Shown here: positions 8,273 through 16,619 of the stretch, piece after piece
Layout of the letters: each line of letters starts with the position of its first letter
How positions within the stretch are numbered: position 1 is the first letter of the stretch
Assembly (NCBI GenBank): GCA_963753815.1
Contig: CAVWDU010000004.1
Coordinates: 248,001-312,000 of the forward strand
Reading direction: 5' to 3'
DNA length: 64,000 bases
From: CAVWDU01 sp963753815
GTDB lineage: Bacteria; Pseudomonadota; Gammaproteobacteria; Pseudomonadales; Halieaceae
Translations under genes and position numbers: made by a program
The notes under the pieces: generated by a model
What the model saw: only the letters and a program-made list of their open reading frames with translations
Told to the model about the DNA's origin: nothing
Databases searched by the model: none

Positions 8273-9535
8273 TTGAATACGATTGCCACCGACACCGGAG
8301 ACTCGGCGACAACCCTGAGGCGCAAGCTGGACGAGCAGGCCGGCCGGCCCGGGCATGCGCTGGCCAACTACTTCTACCGCTCGCAACAGGTGTACCGGCG
8401 CGAACTGGACAGCCTGGTATTCCGCAGCTGGATCTACGCCGCGCACACGTCGGAACTCCCGGAACCGGGCGACTACCTGCTCCTCGCCATCGGCGAGGAC
8501 TCCCTGATCATCACCCGCGACGACGGCGGCGAGCTGCGCGCGCTGCACAACATCTGCCGTCACCGCGGCGCCCGGGTCTGCGAGGAGGTACAGGGCCGGC
8601 GCAAAACGTTTGTCTGCCCCTACCATGGCTGGACCTACCGTCTCGACGGTAACCTGAAGGCGGCGCGCGACATGGATCGTTTACCGGGCTTCGACGAGAG
8701 CACCTACAGCCTCAAGCGCGCGCGGCTGGTGGAGTACATGGGGCTGGTTTTTATTAACTGCGACCCGGATGCCGCGGATTTTCTACCGCCATTGCAACGC
8801 CTGGAACCGTCGCTCTCCGCCTACGATCTGGCGAACGCGAAGGTGGCTCACAAGGCGACCTACCGGGTAGACGCCAACTGGAAACTGGCGCTGGAGAACT
8901 ACCTGGAGTGCTACCACTGTGCCAACGCGCACCGGGCCTACGCGCGCATGCACACGTTGAAGGACCTGGAACACCGCGTCAAACCGGTACTGGAGGCGAT
9001 GCTCGGGCGCACCGAGGCGGTGACCGGCGTGCCGGGTATGGGCCAGGAACTTTCGGCGACCTATGCGGAAGCGGATGGATTCGGCGCCTGCGTCAGCACC
9101 CAGCGCTACGGCCTGTTCGACGGTTACCAGACCGGCAGTGAGGACGGTCAGCCGGTCGCCCCGCTGATGGGCAGGATCAAGGGCTACGATGGCGGCGCCG
9201 GTGATTACCAGATGGGTCCGCTGAGCTTCATGCTCAATTACCCCGATCACTGCGTGCTTTACCGGTTCCTGCCCCGCGGTATCGACGCGACCGATATGGA
9301 ATTGGTCTGGTTCGTCAACGGCGATGCGGTGGAAGGCCGTGACTACGATCTCGACAAACTCACCTGGCTCTGGCACCACACCACGCTGGAGGACAAGTAC
9401 ATCATCGCGCGCAACAGCGAGGGCGTGAACTCACGGTTCTTCGAGCCGGGGCCGCTGCATCCGGATTTCGAGGCGGTGTTGCGGGGGTTTATTACGTGGT
9501 ATCTGGAGACGTTGGGTGGGGGTGGTGGGCGATGA
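8273..9535 (+). CDS. Rieske non-haem iron oxygenase, alpha subunit
   Basis: 420 residues. The Rieske [2Fe-2S] ligands are C95, H97, C115 and H118 in 'CRHRGA' and 'CPYHGW'. The mononuclear iron is bound by H215 and H220 ('ECYHCANAH') plus a later carboxylate, probably in 'LEDKYI'. The start is a TTG at 8273 with a good AGGAAGAGGGG ribosome site ahead. Its size resembles the choline, glycine-betaine, carnitine and stachydrine monooxygenase branch, which often removes methyl groups. No ferredoxin reductase partner lies in the operon, so electrons must come from elsewhere. Together with the two flavoproteins and the GcvT-like enzyme it suggests oxidative breakdown of a methylated compound; the compound is unknown. 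Confidence 0.9.
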   Translation: MNTIATDTGDSATTLRRKLDEQAGRPGHALANYFYRSQQVYRRELDSLVFRSWIYAAHTSELPEPGDYLLLAIGEDSLIITRDDGGELRALHNICRHRGARVCEEVQGRRKTFVCPYHGWTYRLDGNLKAARDMDRLPGFDESTYSLKRARLVEYMGLVFINCDPDAADFLPPLQRLEPSLSAYDLANAKVAHKATYRVDANWKLALENYLECYHCANAHRAYARMHTLKDLEHRVKPVLEAMLGRTEAVTGVPGMGQELSATYAEADGFGACVSTQRYGLFDGYQTGSEDGQPVAPLMGRIKGYDGGAGDYQMGPLSFMLNYPDHCVLYRFLPRGIDATDMELVWFVNGDAVEGRDYDLDKLTWLWHHTTLEDKYIIARNSEGVNSRFFEPGPLHPDFEAVLRGFITWYLETLGGGGGR

Positions 9536-10002
9536 CTGATCGGGTTGAACCGCAGCGTGCACTACCGTTTTTTCAATTGAACGGAAGCCGGTTTAACGAG
9601 AACTGGATGCTATTGGCGAATTGCAGAATCGAATCCAATACACGGCCGGCTAGCAACGCCCGACTGTGCTTTTCGTAGCGGGTGCTTGGTATCTCCGGTA
9701 CGCTCGGCATATCCAGATTGCTGCTTATAACCGAAAAGCGTTCCCGCGGGAACGTCGAGGATTCATTGTGTTCAGCGGTGGCCTGGAACGAAAAGTATGC
9801 AGGAACAGAAACCTGACGGGAACATTTCCTGTGAGCGTGGATTACCGGTCCATGGGTGGCTTTCGACGGCTGGGCTAAATGATACCCTGACTGGTACGCA
9901 TGGTTTACGGTGGAGTCCTCGGGACCGCTGAGACTTGAAGTTCAATTGGCTTTAGTTTGGTCGATCACTGTGAGCAAGACTGTACCCTTTGGCGGAATCA
10001 CC
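9536..10002. other. 467-base gap after the Rieske gene
   Basis: No gene is supported. The stretch is lower in GC than its flanks. It contains one perfect 16-base palindrome, listed separately, and the region just before the SET gene supplies its ribosome site. Short open frames here have no ribosome site and no recognisable sequence. Confidence 0.5.
9739..9754. repeat. Perfect 16-base palindrome
   Basis: CGTTCCCGCGGGAACG reads the same on both strands. It sits in a gene-free stretch about 200 bases after the Rieske gene. No T-run follows, so it is not a standard terminator; it may be a protein-binding site or chance. Confidence 0.5.
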
Positions 10003-10518
10003 ATGAGTAGCACTGGTATCCACGGTTTTTGCGCTCCCTACACAGTTCGCATGACGCCACACAAAGGGCGGGGAGTTTTTGCTGAAGCCGCGATACCCAG
10101 AGGCGCTACGATATGGCGATATGTGGCAGGGCAGTTCGAGGTGTACGGTGAGCAGGAATTCATCCTACTCCTCTCGAAATTGCCCGACGAAGAAGCAGTC
10201 TATCTGCTGACCCACGTTGTCTGCATGCCCGAATTCCCTGATCACGTTATCCGAGTGTTTGATGATGGCGAGTTGATCAACCACTCGAACGACCCCACAT
10301 TGATACCGCTTACAGCGTCCGGATACGATATGGAGCCATCAGTGGCCTCCACAGCCGAAGTGGCCCATGCAATGATGGGCGATCACTTCACGCTTGTGGC
10401 TGCCCGCGATATCGAGCGCGGCGAGGAACTGACTCTTGACTATAATGACGACCCTGACGGTCCGCCCTTTTACGACAGGCTGTGCGAACAGTACGGCGTA
10501 ACCTGGGATTGGTTGTAA
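10003..10518 (+). CDS. SET-domain protein (putative lysine methyltransferase)
   Basis: 171 residues, almost entirely a SET domain. Visible signatures are 'GRGVFAEAAIPRGATIW' (23-38), the SAM and active-site motif 'INHSNDP' (N93-H-S95) and 'RGEELTLDYND' near residue 146, whose tyrosine is the usual catalytic residue. I use ATG 10003, preceded by GGCGGA at a good distance, not the longer upstream start. Bacterial SET proteins are S-adenosylmethionine-dependent methyltransferases acting on protein lysines; many are uncharacterised. The post-SET zinc cysteines are not seen. The gene stands alone with gaps on both sides and lower GC than its neighbours, consistent with acquisition by transfer. Confidence 0.85.
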   Translation: MSSTGIHGFCAPYTVRMTPHKGRGVFAEAAIPRGATIWRYVAGQFEVYGEQEFILLLSKLPDEEAVYLLTHVVCMPEFPDHVIRVFDDGELINHSNDPTLIPLTASGYDMEPSVASTAEVAHAMMGDHFTLVAARDIERGEELTLDYNDDPDGPPFYDRLCEQYGVTWDWL

Positions 10519-10650
10519 TCGAGCCCGTGGCCACTTCTCCGCGATTACGGATAGACTATGAGTCGCGAACCGCACAGCTCAATACAGCCAGATGCCCTTC
10601 GCCGGCTATAGGTCGATCCGCCGGCGGCCTCAATGCCAGGAGGCCTTAAG

Positions 10651-11211
10651 ATGACGCTCCAGGAGCTGGGTAATCTGGGTGAATTCATTGCGGCTATCGC
10701 CGTACTGGTCACGCTGGTTTATCTTGCCATTCAGGTCCGTCATGCCAATACACTGGCGCGGGCGCAGACTCGCGAGCGGATGGTGGAGCAGGCGCAACAG
10801 GAGGTCTACAAGGGCTTCGTCGACAACCCCGCTATTGTCCGTTCACTCTACAAACCGGAGGCGCTCGATGAGACCGAGTGGATTCAGCTTTCCGGCTGGA
10901 TATTGGCCGCCATGCGCCAGCGGGAATACGAGTATTTCCAGATGCGGGCGGGCGTTATTGAAAAGGAAATCTGGGAGGCTTACCGGGGGTTGATTGCCAT
11001 CCACCTCGGCAGTGAGAGAATGCGGAAGTGGTGGGACGAGTGGGGCGGCGAGCCGTTTGACCCCGAATTCCGACGGATGGTGGCGGAGTTTCTGGCAGAG
11101 CGTGCCAACCCGCACTATTTCGATGCGCTGACGAAAATCGTCGACGACAGACACCCAGGGCCGGGGGCGGATGCAGCCACCGCAAGCGATGAACCCGAGG
11201 CACGCGCGTGA
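10651..11211 (+). CDS. Conserved hypothetical protein with one N-terminal membrane helix
   Basis: 186 residues from ATG 10651, fixed by a textbook AGGAGG seven bases upstream; an in-frame start 18 bases earlier is ignored. A single hydrophobic helix at about residues 7-25 ('FIAAIAVLVTLVYLAIQV') is followed by a charged, mostly helical cytoplasmic domain rich in Trp and Tyr ('WWDEWGGEPFDPEF'). I have seen this plan (helix then about 150 helical residues) in uncharacterised proteins of marine gammaproteobacteria, but the function is unknown. Neighbours are also single genes, so context gives no clue. Confidence 0.75.
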   Translation: MTLQELGNLGEFIAAIAVLVTLVYLAIQVRHANTLARAQTRERMVEQAQQEVYKGFVDNPAIVRSLYKPEALDETEWIQLSGWILAAMRQREYEYFQMRAGVIEKEIWEAYRGLIAIHLGSERMRKWWDEWGGEPFDPEFRRMVAEFLAERANPHYFDALTKIVDDRHPGPGADAATASDEPEARA

Positions 11212-11324
11212 GAGACAAGAGAGCAGGCCTGTTCCTTCCGGTGGGCCAATCAACTGTATGCTGCTGGAACAGGACTACTGCCGCCGATTTACGCGCTCAC
11301 GGCGCCAGACCAACGAGGTAAGCC

Positions 11325-11690
11325 ATGTCGCGCCAGGCCATCAACTTTAATGACAAATTCAGCCGGATAGCGGAGCACTGGTCACCGCGGGTGATTGCCG
11401 AGATGAACGACTACCAGTTCAAGCTCGCGAAAGTGCAGGGTGATTTCGTCTGGCACAGTCACGCGGATACCGACGAGACGTTTATCGTGCTGGAGGGTGA
11501 GCTCGATATCGAATTTCGGGATGGCCGGGTGACGCTGGCCGCGGGCGAGATGTTGGTGGTGCCCAGGGGCGTCGAACACCGGCCGGTGGCGCATTCGGAG
11601 TGCCGGATCATGTTGGTGGAACCCAGGGGCGTGGTGAACACCGGTGATGCCGGCGGCAGCCTGACGGCCGAGAGCGACCAGTGGATCTAG
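11325..11690 (+). CDS. Cupin-domain protein
   Basis: 121 residues forming one double-stranded beta-helix. Metal ligands of cupin motif 1 are H44, H46 and E51 ('WHSHADTDETF'), and H85 in 'GVEHRPV' supplies motif 2. All four are present, so metal binding is expected. Single-domain cupins of this kind (often called mannose-6-phosphate isomerase-like) have varied roles, and the substrate cannot be read from sequence. ATG 11325 follows AACGAGGT. It ends 23 bases before the first copy of the 113-base repeat. Confidence 0.87.
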   Translation: MSRQAINFNDKFSRIAEHWSPRVIAEMNDYQFKLAKVQGDFVWHSHADTDETFIVLEGELDIEFRDGRVTLAAGEMLVVPRGVEHRPVAHSECRIMLVEPRGVVNTGDAGGSLTAESDQWI

Positions 11691-11713
11691 CGCAGGCTGG
11701 AGGCAGATCGTGT

Positions 11714-11826
11714 GCCGGGGGCGGCATTGGACATCACTGCCGCGGGCCTGTTCTTTGCATCGACCGTGGCGCGGCGCCGCAGCCCGTTTTCTTCATGGTT
11801 CTCCGGCTTCAAGCCGAAAAGCGGCC
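11714..11826. repeat. 113-base dispersed repeat, copy A
   Basis: This stretch aligns without gaps to 15223-15335: by hand count about two thirds of bases match, and 25 of 30 match in the core at 11734-11763. It lies exactly where the N-terminal coding part of the broken TPR gene would be expected. On the minus strand both copies translate to similar peptides ('PLFGLK' at one end, 'NRPAAV' at the other), so the ancestor may have been coding. Confidence 0.6.
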
Positions 11827-11837
11827 GGACACGATAC

Positions 11838-13840
11838 CAGCGGCTGGTGGCGACCGGCGCTGGCACTGCTTGACGGTTATCGCGATGATCGCTGCGGCAG
11901 GGTGGTGGTTCAGGACACCACCCCCTCTGCCTGTCCAGACCCGCGTCGCGGTGCTGCCGCTGATTGACCGGACGGGCGATAATAAACTGAGCTGGACCCG
12001 GCTGGGGTTGATGAGCTACGTCAGCAACCTGTTCGAATCCGACGGCAAACTGCGTGTGGTTGCAGATGTGCGCGTTATCACTCTGGCCGACACATTGCAC
12101 TGGCCCGACGGCAGTGACGATCTTGCGCGGTCGCGGCTGGTCGAGCGCCTGCGGGATGTATACGGAGCAACGCACATCCTCGCCATGAAGCTGAGCCCGG
12201 AAGGGGCCGCGCTGCGCATGGATTACGAGTTGGTCGATCTCGGCGGCGAGCGCCACCGCGGTACCCTCGTCGGGGAGGAAGGTCCCGATCTCGCCCAGGG
12301 CGTGGTGCAGGGCGTGTATGGCACATTGCTGGGGATAACCCGGGAACGCGACCAGCCTGCAGGCCTCCAGTGACCCGTTCAACAACGAGGCGTTCGCACG
12401 CGGCATGGACATGAGCCTGCAGGGTCGCTGCGCGGAGGCGGTTGCGTTTTTCCGGTTGATCATGGAGCAGGAGCCCGACCTGTTCGCACCGCGTTTCCAG
12501 TTCGCCGCCTGCCAGCGTGTACTCGGGGAGAACGCCGAGGCGGAGACGCTGCTGGATGAGCTGGTCGCACAGCTTCGCGCACAGGGGGCCAACAGGGACC
12601 TCGCCCAGGTGCTGATGACCCGCGGGGTTCTCTACAACCGCACAGGCCGGCTGGACCTCGCCAAAGCCGATCACGAGGCAGCCCTGGCCATCCTCGAGCA
12701 CTTCGAAGACCCCGAACTCAGGGCGCGCGTGCTGCAGAATCTCTCTATCGTCGAGGAGGACCAGGGCAATTTCGACCGGGCCGAGGAACTGCTGGACCTC
12801 GCCGTCCTGGCCTACCAGGAGGCCGGCCGCGAAACCCTGCCAGGGCACCTGTATTCGGGGCGGGCGAACCTGCAGATGGACCGCGGCGAGCTGGTGACGG
12901 CCCGGGACTACCTGGAGCAGGCATTGCGAGCCTTCCGCGAGGCCGGTGACCGGCGCAACGAGGCGATGATGCTCAACAACACCGGTTACCTGCTCCGGGA
13001 GATGGGCAAACTGGAAGAAGCCGAGGGTTATCACCTGCGCTCTCTGGAAATGCGCGAGGCCATCGGCGACCAGGTCGGCGTGGGCCGCGTATACGGCCAG
13101 CTCGCCGCCCTGTACACAGCCCAGGGCAGGCACCGGGAAGCGGCCGATGCGGGACGGTCAGCCCTGGCGATCGCGCAGGAGCGTGGTGACCGGCTCTACG
13201 AGGGAACAGCGCTGGCGCAGATTGCGGCAGCGGAGTCTGCCTCCGGCAATAACGCAGAGGCACGCTCAACCTATGAGGACAGCCGGGCTGTTTTCACCGA
13301 CATCGGAGACCAGATGCGTGTACTCCAGGTTGACCTGGAGCTGGCCAGGCTGGATGTGGGTGAAGGCCGGCTTGATGCCGCCGAACATACCGGCCTGCGG
13401 GTGGCGGAGGCCGCGGCGGCACTTTCCCTGGTGCAGCCGGAAGTCGAGGCGCTGCAATTGCAGGGTGAGGTGGCTGCGGCCCGCGGGGACGTCCCGGCGG
13501 CGGTGGTGGCATTCCGCCGGGCGCTGGACCGGGTGCGGGAGGCCAGCTGGGACGGGAAGCAAGCTGAAATCACCGTGCAGCTGATCCATGCCTATCTCGA
13601 CACCGACGACACCCGGGCGGCGGCGCCGCTGGTGGGGGCGCTGCAGGGTTTCCCGGCCTCGGTGGTTTCACTGCGGGCAGGGCCCGCTTCGCCTGGGCCG
13701 ATGGCGAACCGGAACAGGCCCGTCGCCTGATGCTGGAGGCGCGCGCAATGGCCGGTGAGCACTGGGACGCGGACAGCGAACAGCAACTGGCGAAGTACCG
13801 AGTCCGGCCAATAGCGACCCATTGTCAGCCCCTGTCGTGA
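11838..13840 (+). pseudogene. Broken gene: membrane protein with FlgO-like domain and TPR repeats, N-terminus missing
   Basis: Three frame changes break one recognisable protein. A membrane helix starts in one frame ('WWRPALALL') and continues in the next ('TVIAMIAAAGWWF') after about 11874. The periplasmic segment ('TRVAVLPLIDRTGDN') runs to about 12360, where the frame shifts again to 'SSDPFNNEAFARGM'. TPR-rich sequence follows to about 13680, and a last shift gives the true tail ('RFAWADGEPEQARR') ending at 13840. The plan (helix, 'RVAVLPL' domain, TPRs) matches CadC-like membrane regulators, whose winged-helix DNA-binding domain would precede the helix. Here that part is absent and repeat copy A lies in its place. 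Sequence error could explain the shifts but not the missing head. Confidence 0.7.
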
Positions 13841-14077
13841 CCGTTCTGGTCGCATTACGAACTCCGCGAGCCGCTGTCAGCAGCCCCGCGCGGCCTGAAA
13901 GACGCAAGTTCCCATTCCGAAAAATCTCATAAGTATCTGTTTTTGTTTAAATATATCGATGGTCATCAAATGGTCAGCCGGTAGTCAGCGAACGATCAGG
14001 ACCGGTCACCCGTCCCGTTGCATAGTCACGCCTCGCCGGCGCTGCTGCCGGCCCCATCAGCCCCTGGAGGTGACATC

Positions 14078-14848
14078 ATGCAACGGTTTCTGGTCCTCGC
14101 GTATGGCATTCTGGCCTACGCTATATTTTTCGGCACTTTTCTCTACATGATCGGGTTCATTGGCAACCTGTTCGTACCAAAGAGCGTTGACTCGGCGCCC
14201 CAGGTGCCCCTGGCGACTGCCGCTCTCGTCAATGTCGCTCTGCTGGCCATTTTTGCCTTGCAGCACAGCGCCATGGCCCGGCCGGCGTTCAAGCGCTGGG
14301 TCACCCGGTTCATCCCCGCCTCGATGGAGCGCAGCACCTATGTGCTCGCCACCAGCGCGGTCCTGATCCTGCTGTTCGCGGCCTGGCAGCCCATGGGCGG
14401 CGTGATCTGGTACGTCGAAAACACCGGCCTGCGCGCTTTGCTCTACGCGGTATTTGGCCTGGGCTGGTTGATAGTCCTGTCCAGCACCTTCCTGATCAAC
14501 CACTTCGACCTGTTCGGCCTGCGCCAGGTCTGGCTCAATCTGCGCAACAAGCCCTACACGCCGCTCACGTTCGGTACGCCGTTGCTGTATCGCCTCGTGC
14601 GCCACCCGCTTTACCTGGGCTTCCTGTTGGCCATCTGGGCGACCCCGGTGATGACCGCGGCCCACCTGCTGCTCGCCATCGGCCTGACTGCCTATATCTT
14701 CATGGGCATCCGGCTCGAGGAGAAGGACCTGGTCGACGCCCTGCCCGAGTACGAGGAGTACCGGAAGCAGGTGCCGATGATCCTGCCGGTTCCGAAGCGC
14801 AAGGGGCGCGCCGCGAATGCACACCAGGCCCAGGCGGGTGCTGTCTGA
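14078..14848 (+). CDS. mddA: Methanethiol S-methyltransferase-like membrane protein (MddA family)
   Basis: 256 residues with about five to six membrane helices. It belongs to the NnrU/isoprenylcysteine methyltransferase-like group, and the C-terminal signature 'RLVRHPLYLGFLLAIWATP' with 'LEEKDL' and 'YEEYRKQVPM' binds S-adenosylmethionine in this superfamily. Close agreement with MddA-type sequences as I remember them ('NHFDLFGLRQVW', 'LQHSAMARPAFKRW') supports methylation of methanethiol to dimethyl sulfide. ATG 14078 follows GGAGGTGA at ideal spacing. The 230 bases upstream are AT-rich and likely carry its promoter. A 46-residue membrane protein lies downstream on the same strand. Activity on methanethiol is inferred from family membership. 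Confidence 0.8.
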   Translation: MQRFLVLAYGILAYAIFFGTFLYMIGFIGNLFVPKSVDSAPQVPLATAALVNVALLAIFALQHSAMARPAFKRWVTRFIPASMERSTYVLATSAVLILLFAAWQPMGGVIWYVENTGLRALLYAVFGLGWLIVLSSTFLINHFDLFGLRQVWLNLRNKPYTPLTFGTPLLYRLVRHPLYLGFLLAIWATPVMTAAHLLLAIGLTAYIFMGIRLEEKDLVDALPEYEEYRKQVPMILPVPKRKGRAANAHQAQAGAV

Positions 14849-14998
14849 GGTATCACAATGGCGGGCTGGCCATGGGCCACGCCGCCCGGCCTGCGGCGGC
14901 GAAACGGGCAACTATCGTCCGCGGCCGCCGGTCAATAACGACAACAACCACGCGGCGCATCAGCACCGCCTTCAAAACATAGAGATGAGGTTAGTGAC

Positions 14999-15139
14999 AT
15001 GCAATTGACATCCCATACATACAAGCCCGGATTCAGGCTTCGCTTCGGCCAACTGGGCGCTGCCGGGTTTACCTTTTTCCTGGTCAAGGGCCTGCTCTGG
15101 CTCACGCTGCCCTACCTGTTCGCGGTCGCGCTACCCTGA
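14999..15139 (+). CDS. 46-residue single-helix membrane protein
   Basis: A short frame from ATG 14999 with GATGAGG ahead at proper spacing. Residues 1-18 are polar and basic ('HTYKPGFRLRFGQ') and the rest is one hydrophobic helix ('FTFFLVKGLLWLTLPYLF'), a positive-inside single-pass design. It lies 150 bases after mddA on the same strand and just before repeat copy B. Small membrane proteins with a 'KGLLWL' core are common next to other genes in proteobacteria, but I cannot name a function. Confidence 0.55.
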   Translation: MQLTSHTYKPGFRLRFGQLGAAGFTFFLVKGLLWLTLPYLFAVALP

Positions 15140-15222
15140 CCGACGCGGCTTGCGACCCCGGATCAAAGTAGACAGTGGCGCGGCCGCACCTCCGGTTCCA
15201 GCTAGCCTGAGGCTGTCCCACT

Positions 15223-15335
15223 GCCGGCGGCCGCAGTGCGCACCACTGCCGCCGGCCTGTTCGATGCCTCGACCTTGCCACGGCCCTGGTGCGTGCTGCT
15301 TTCGGCTCGGTCCAGCTTCAAACCAAACAGAGGCG
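15223..15335. repeat. 113-base dispersed repeat, copy B
   Basis: Gapless partner of 11714-11826. Its right end overlaps the last 18 bases of the acyltransferase gene, including the stop codon, so that protein's C-terminus ('RLCLV') is encoded inside the repeat. The best conserved parts are ACTGCCGC followed by GGCCTGTTC, and GCTTCAA near the right end. Confidence 0.6.
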
Positions 15336-16457
15336 GGTAAGCCGGGTGCGTCGCACCAGCTCGTAGCCCAGCGCACAGCCACCCACGGTGCCCGCAACCA
15401 GCAGTGCCGCCTCCACGCCTACTGGCAGAGCCAGTTTCGCGAGCGCGAATGCCAGTACCACCGTCAGTGTCTGGTGCAAGATGTACCAGGGCAGAATGGC
15501 ATCGTTCATGTACCGCAATACCCGGCCTGGCCGGTTCAGGTAATGATGGCCGAGGCCCAATACGGCGAGCAGCCACAGCCAGGCATTGGCGGCCAGCCAG
15601 AGCTGTCGCAGGTAAAAAGCGGCCGTCTCCCCCGGCCACGCCGTGGCGGGGATCAGCTGGTGGAAAATCAGCAGCAGGCCGGCGTAAGTCACCGTCGCGG
15701 CCGCGAGCAATGACCAGCGCCGGCGGGCGAGCAGCAGCCACAAACTGCTGGACCCGGCCAGCACGTAGCCCAGGCACAGCGCGGTCAGGTAGCGGGCATG
15801 GTTGTACCAGTCCCCCACCAGGGCATTGTTCGGTTCCCAGTGGGGCAGCAGTAAGCAGCGGTAGGCCAGCAGTGCAATAACCGGCAGGCCGACAATGGCA
15901 ACAAGCGACAGCTCCCTGTGCGCGAAACGGTTGGCGACGTGATCGAGAGCGGGCTTCAGGGCGATAAAGATAAACGTGTAGAGCCACAGGTAGGCCAGGA
16001 ACCACAAGTGATTCCAGGTCCACAGCCCCAGCGGGCCGTGCTGATGTTCCGGGTAGGCCGTCGTTGTCCGGTCCAGGTAGAGTGCGTAGAAGGTGGCATA
16101 GTCCAGCCCCGGGTCCCCAGACCCGATAATCTCGACGTACAACTGGGGTGGCACGATCACGGCCATTGCGAACACCAGCGGCAGGAACAGCCGCCAGAAG
16201 CGCAGGCGCAACAATGTCGGCGGGGAAATCTTGCGACTGGCGAAGTAAAGCGCTGCGCCCGACAGAAAAAACAGCAGGGACATTCGCCACGGGCTGGTGA
16301 GCAGCATCAGGTTCTGCAGCCCGTCGCTCTGCCGCGGGCTCTTGATGTGCCAGCCCCAGTCCGCCACGTAATACATGCCCACGTGGTAGAGAATCAACAG
16401 GCCGAAAGCCAGTACCCGCAGCCAGTCCAGGTCGTATCGTCGACGATGGTCGTTCAT
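15318..16457 (-). CDS. Acyltransferase family 3 (OpgC-like) membrane protein
   Basis: 379 residues with about ten membrane helices. The N-terminal signature 'DLDWLRVLAFGLLILYH' with catalytic-type H25, then 'LLFFLSGAALYF' and 'RLRFWRLFLPLVFA', identifies the acyltransferase-3/OpgC group, which transfers acyl groups (acetyl, succinyl) to sugars of exported glycans across the inner membrane. No glycan cluster is adjacent, so the acceptor is unknown. The gene is divergent from a membrane-bound LytTR regulator, separated by 162 bases, a pairing I have seen repeatedly in gammaproteobacteria. Its 3' end runs into repeat copy B. Confidence 0.85.
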   Translation of the reverse strand: MNDHRRRYDLDWLRVLAFGLLILYHVGMYYVADWGWHIKSPRQSDGLQNLMLLTSPWRMSLLFFLSGAALYFASRKISPPTLLRLRFWRLFLPLVFAMAVIVPPQLYVEIIGSGDPGLDYATFYALYLDRTTTAYPEHQHGPLGLWTWNHLWFLAYLWLYTFIFIALKPALDHVANRFAHRELSLVAIVGLPVIALLAYRCLLLPHWEPNNALVGDWYNHARYLTALCLGYVLAGSSSLWLLLARRRWSLLAAATVTYAGLLLIFHQLIPATAWPGETAAFYLRQLWLAANAWLWLLAVLGLGHHYLNRPGRVLRYMNDAILPWYILHQTLTVVLAFALAKLALPVGVEAALLVAGTVGGCALGYELVRRTRLTRLCLV

Positions 16458-16619
16458 GCTGGTCTCCCTGTTCGGTAGGTGGTCATAGTGAGGGCGTGGT
16501 TGCCGGGTGGCTAATGCAAGTCTCTGAATTGGCTGGTTTTAGTGACAAGCGGTGGAATGCTGGGACGAAATAAGCCGGGCCGGATTGTGTTGCTGGAATG
16601 ATGCTCTGATAATGAAATC

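Noticed and set aside
9910..10002. Longer N-terminus for the SET-domain protein
   Set aside because: The extra 31 residues show no conserved feature and the internal ATG at 10003 has a better ribosome site.
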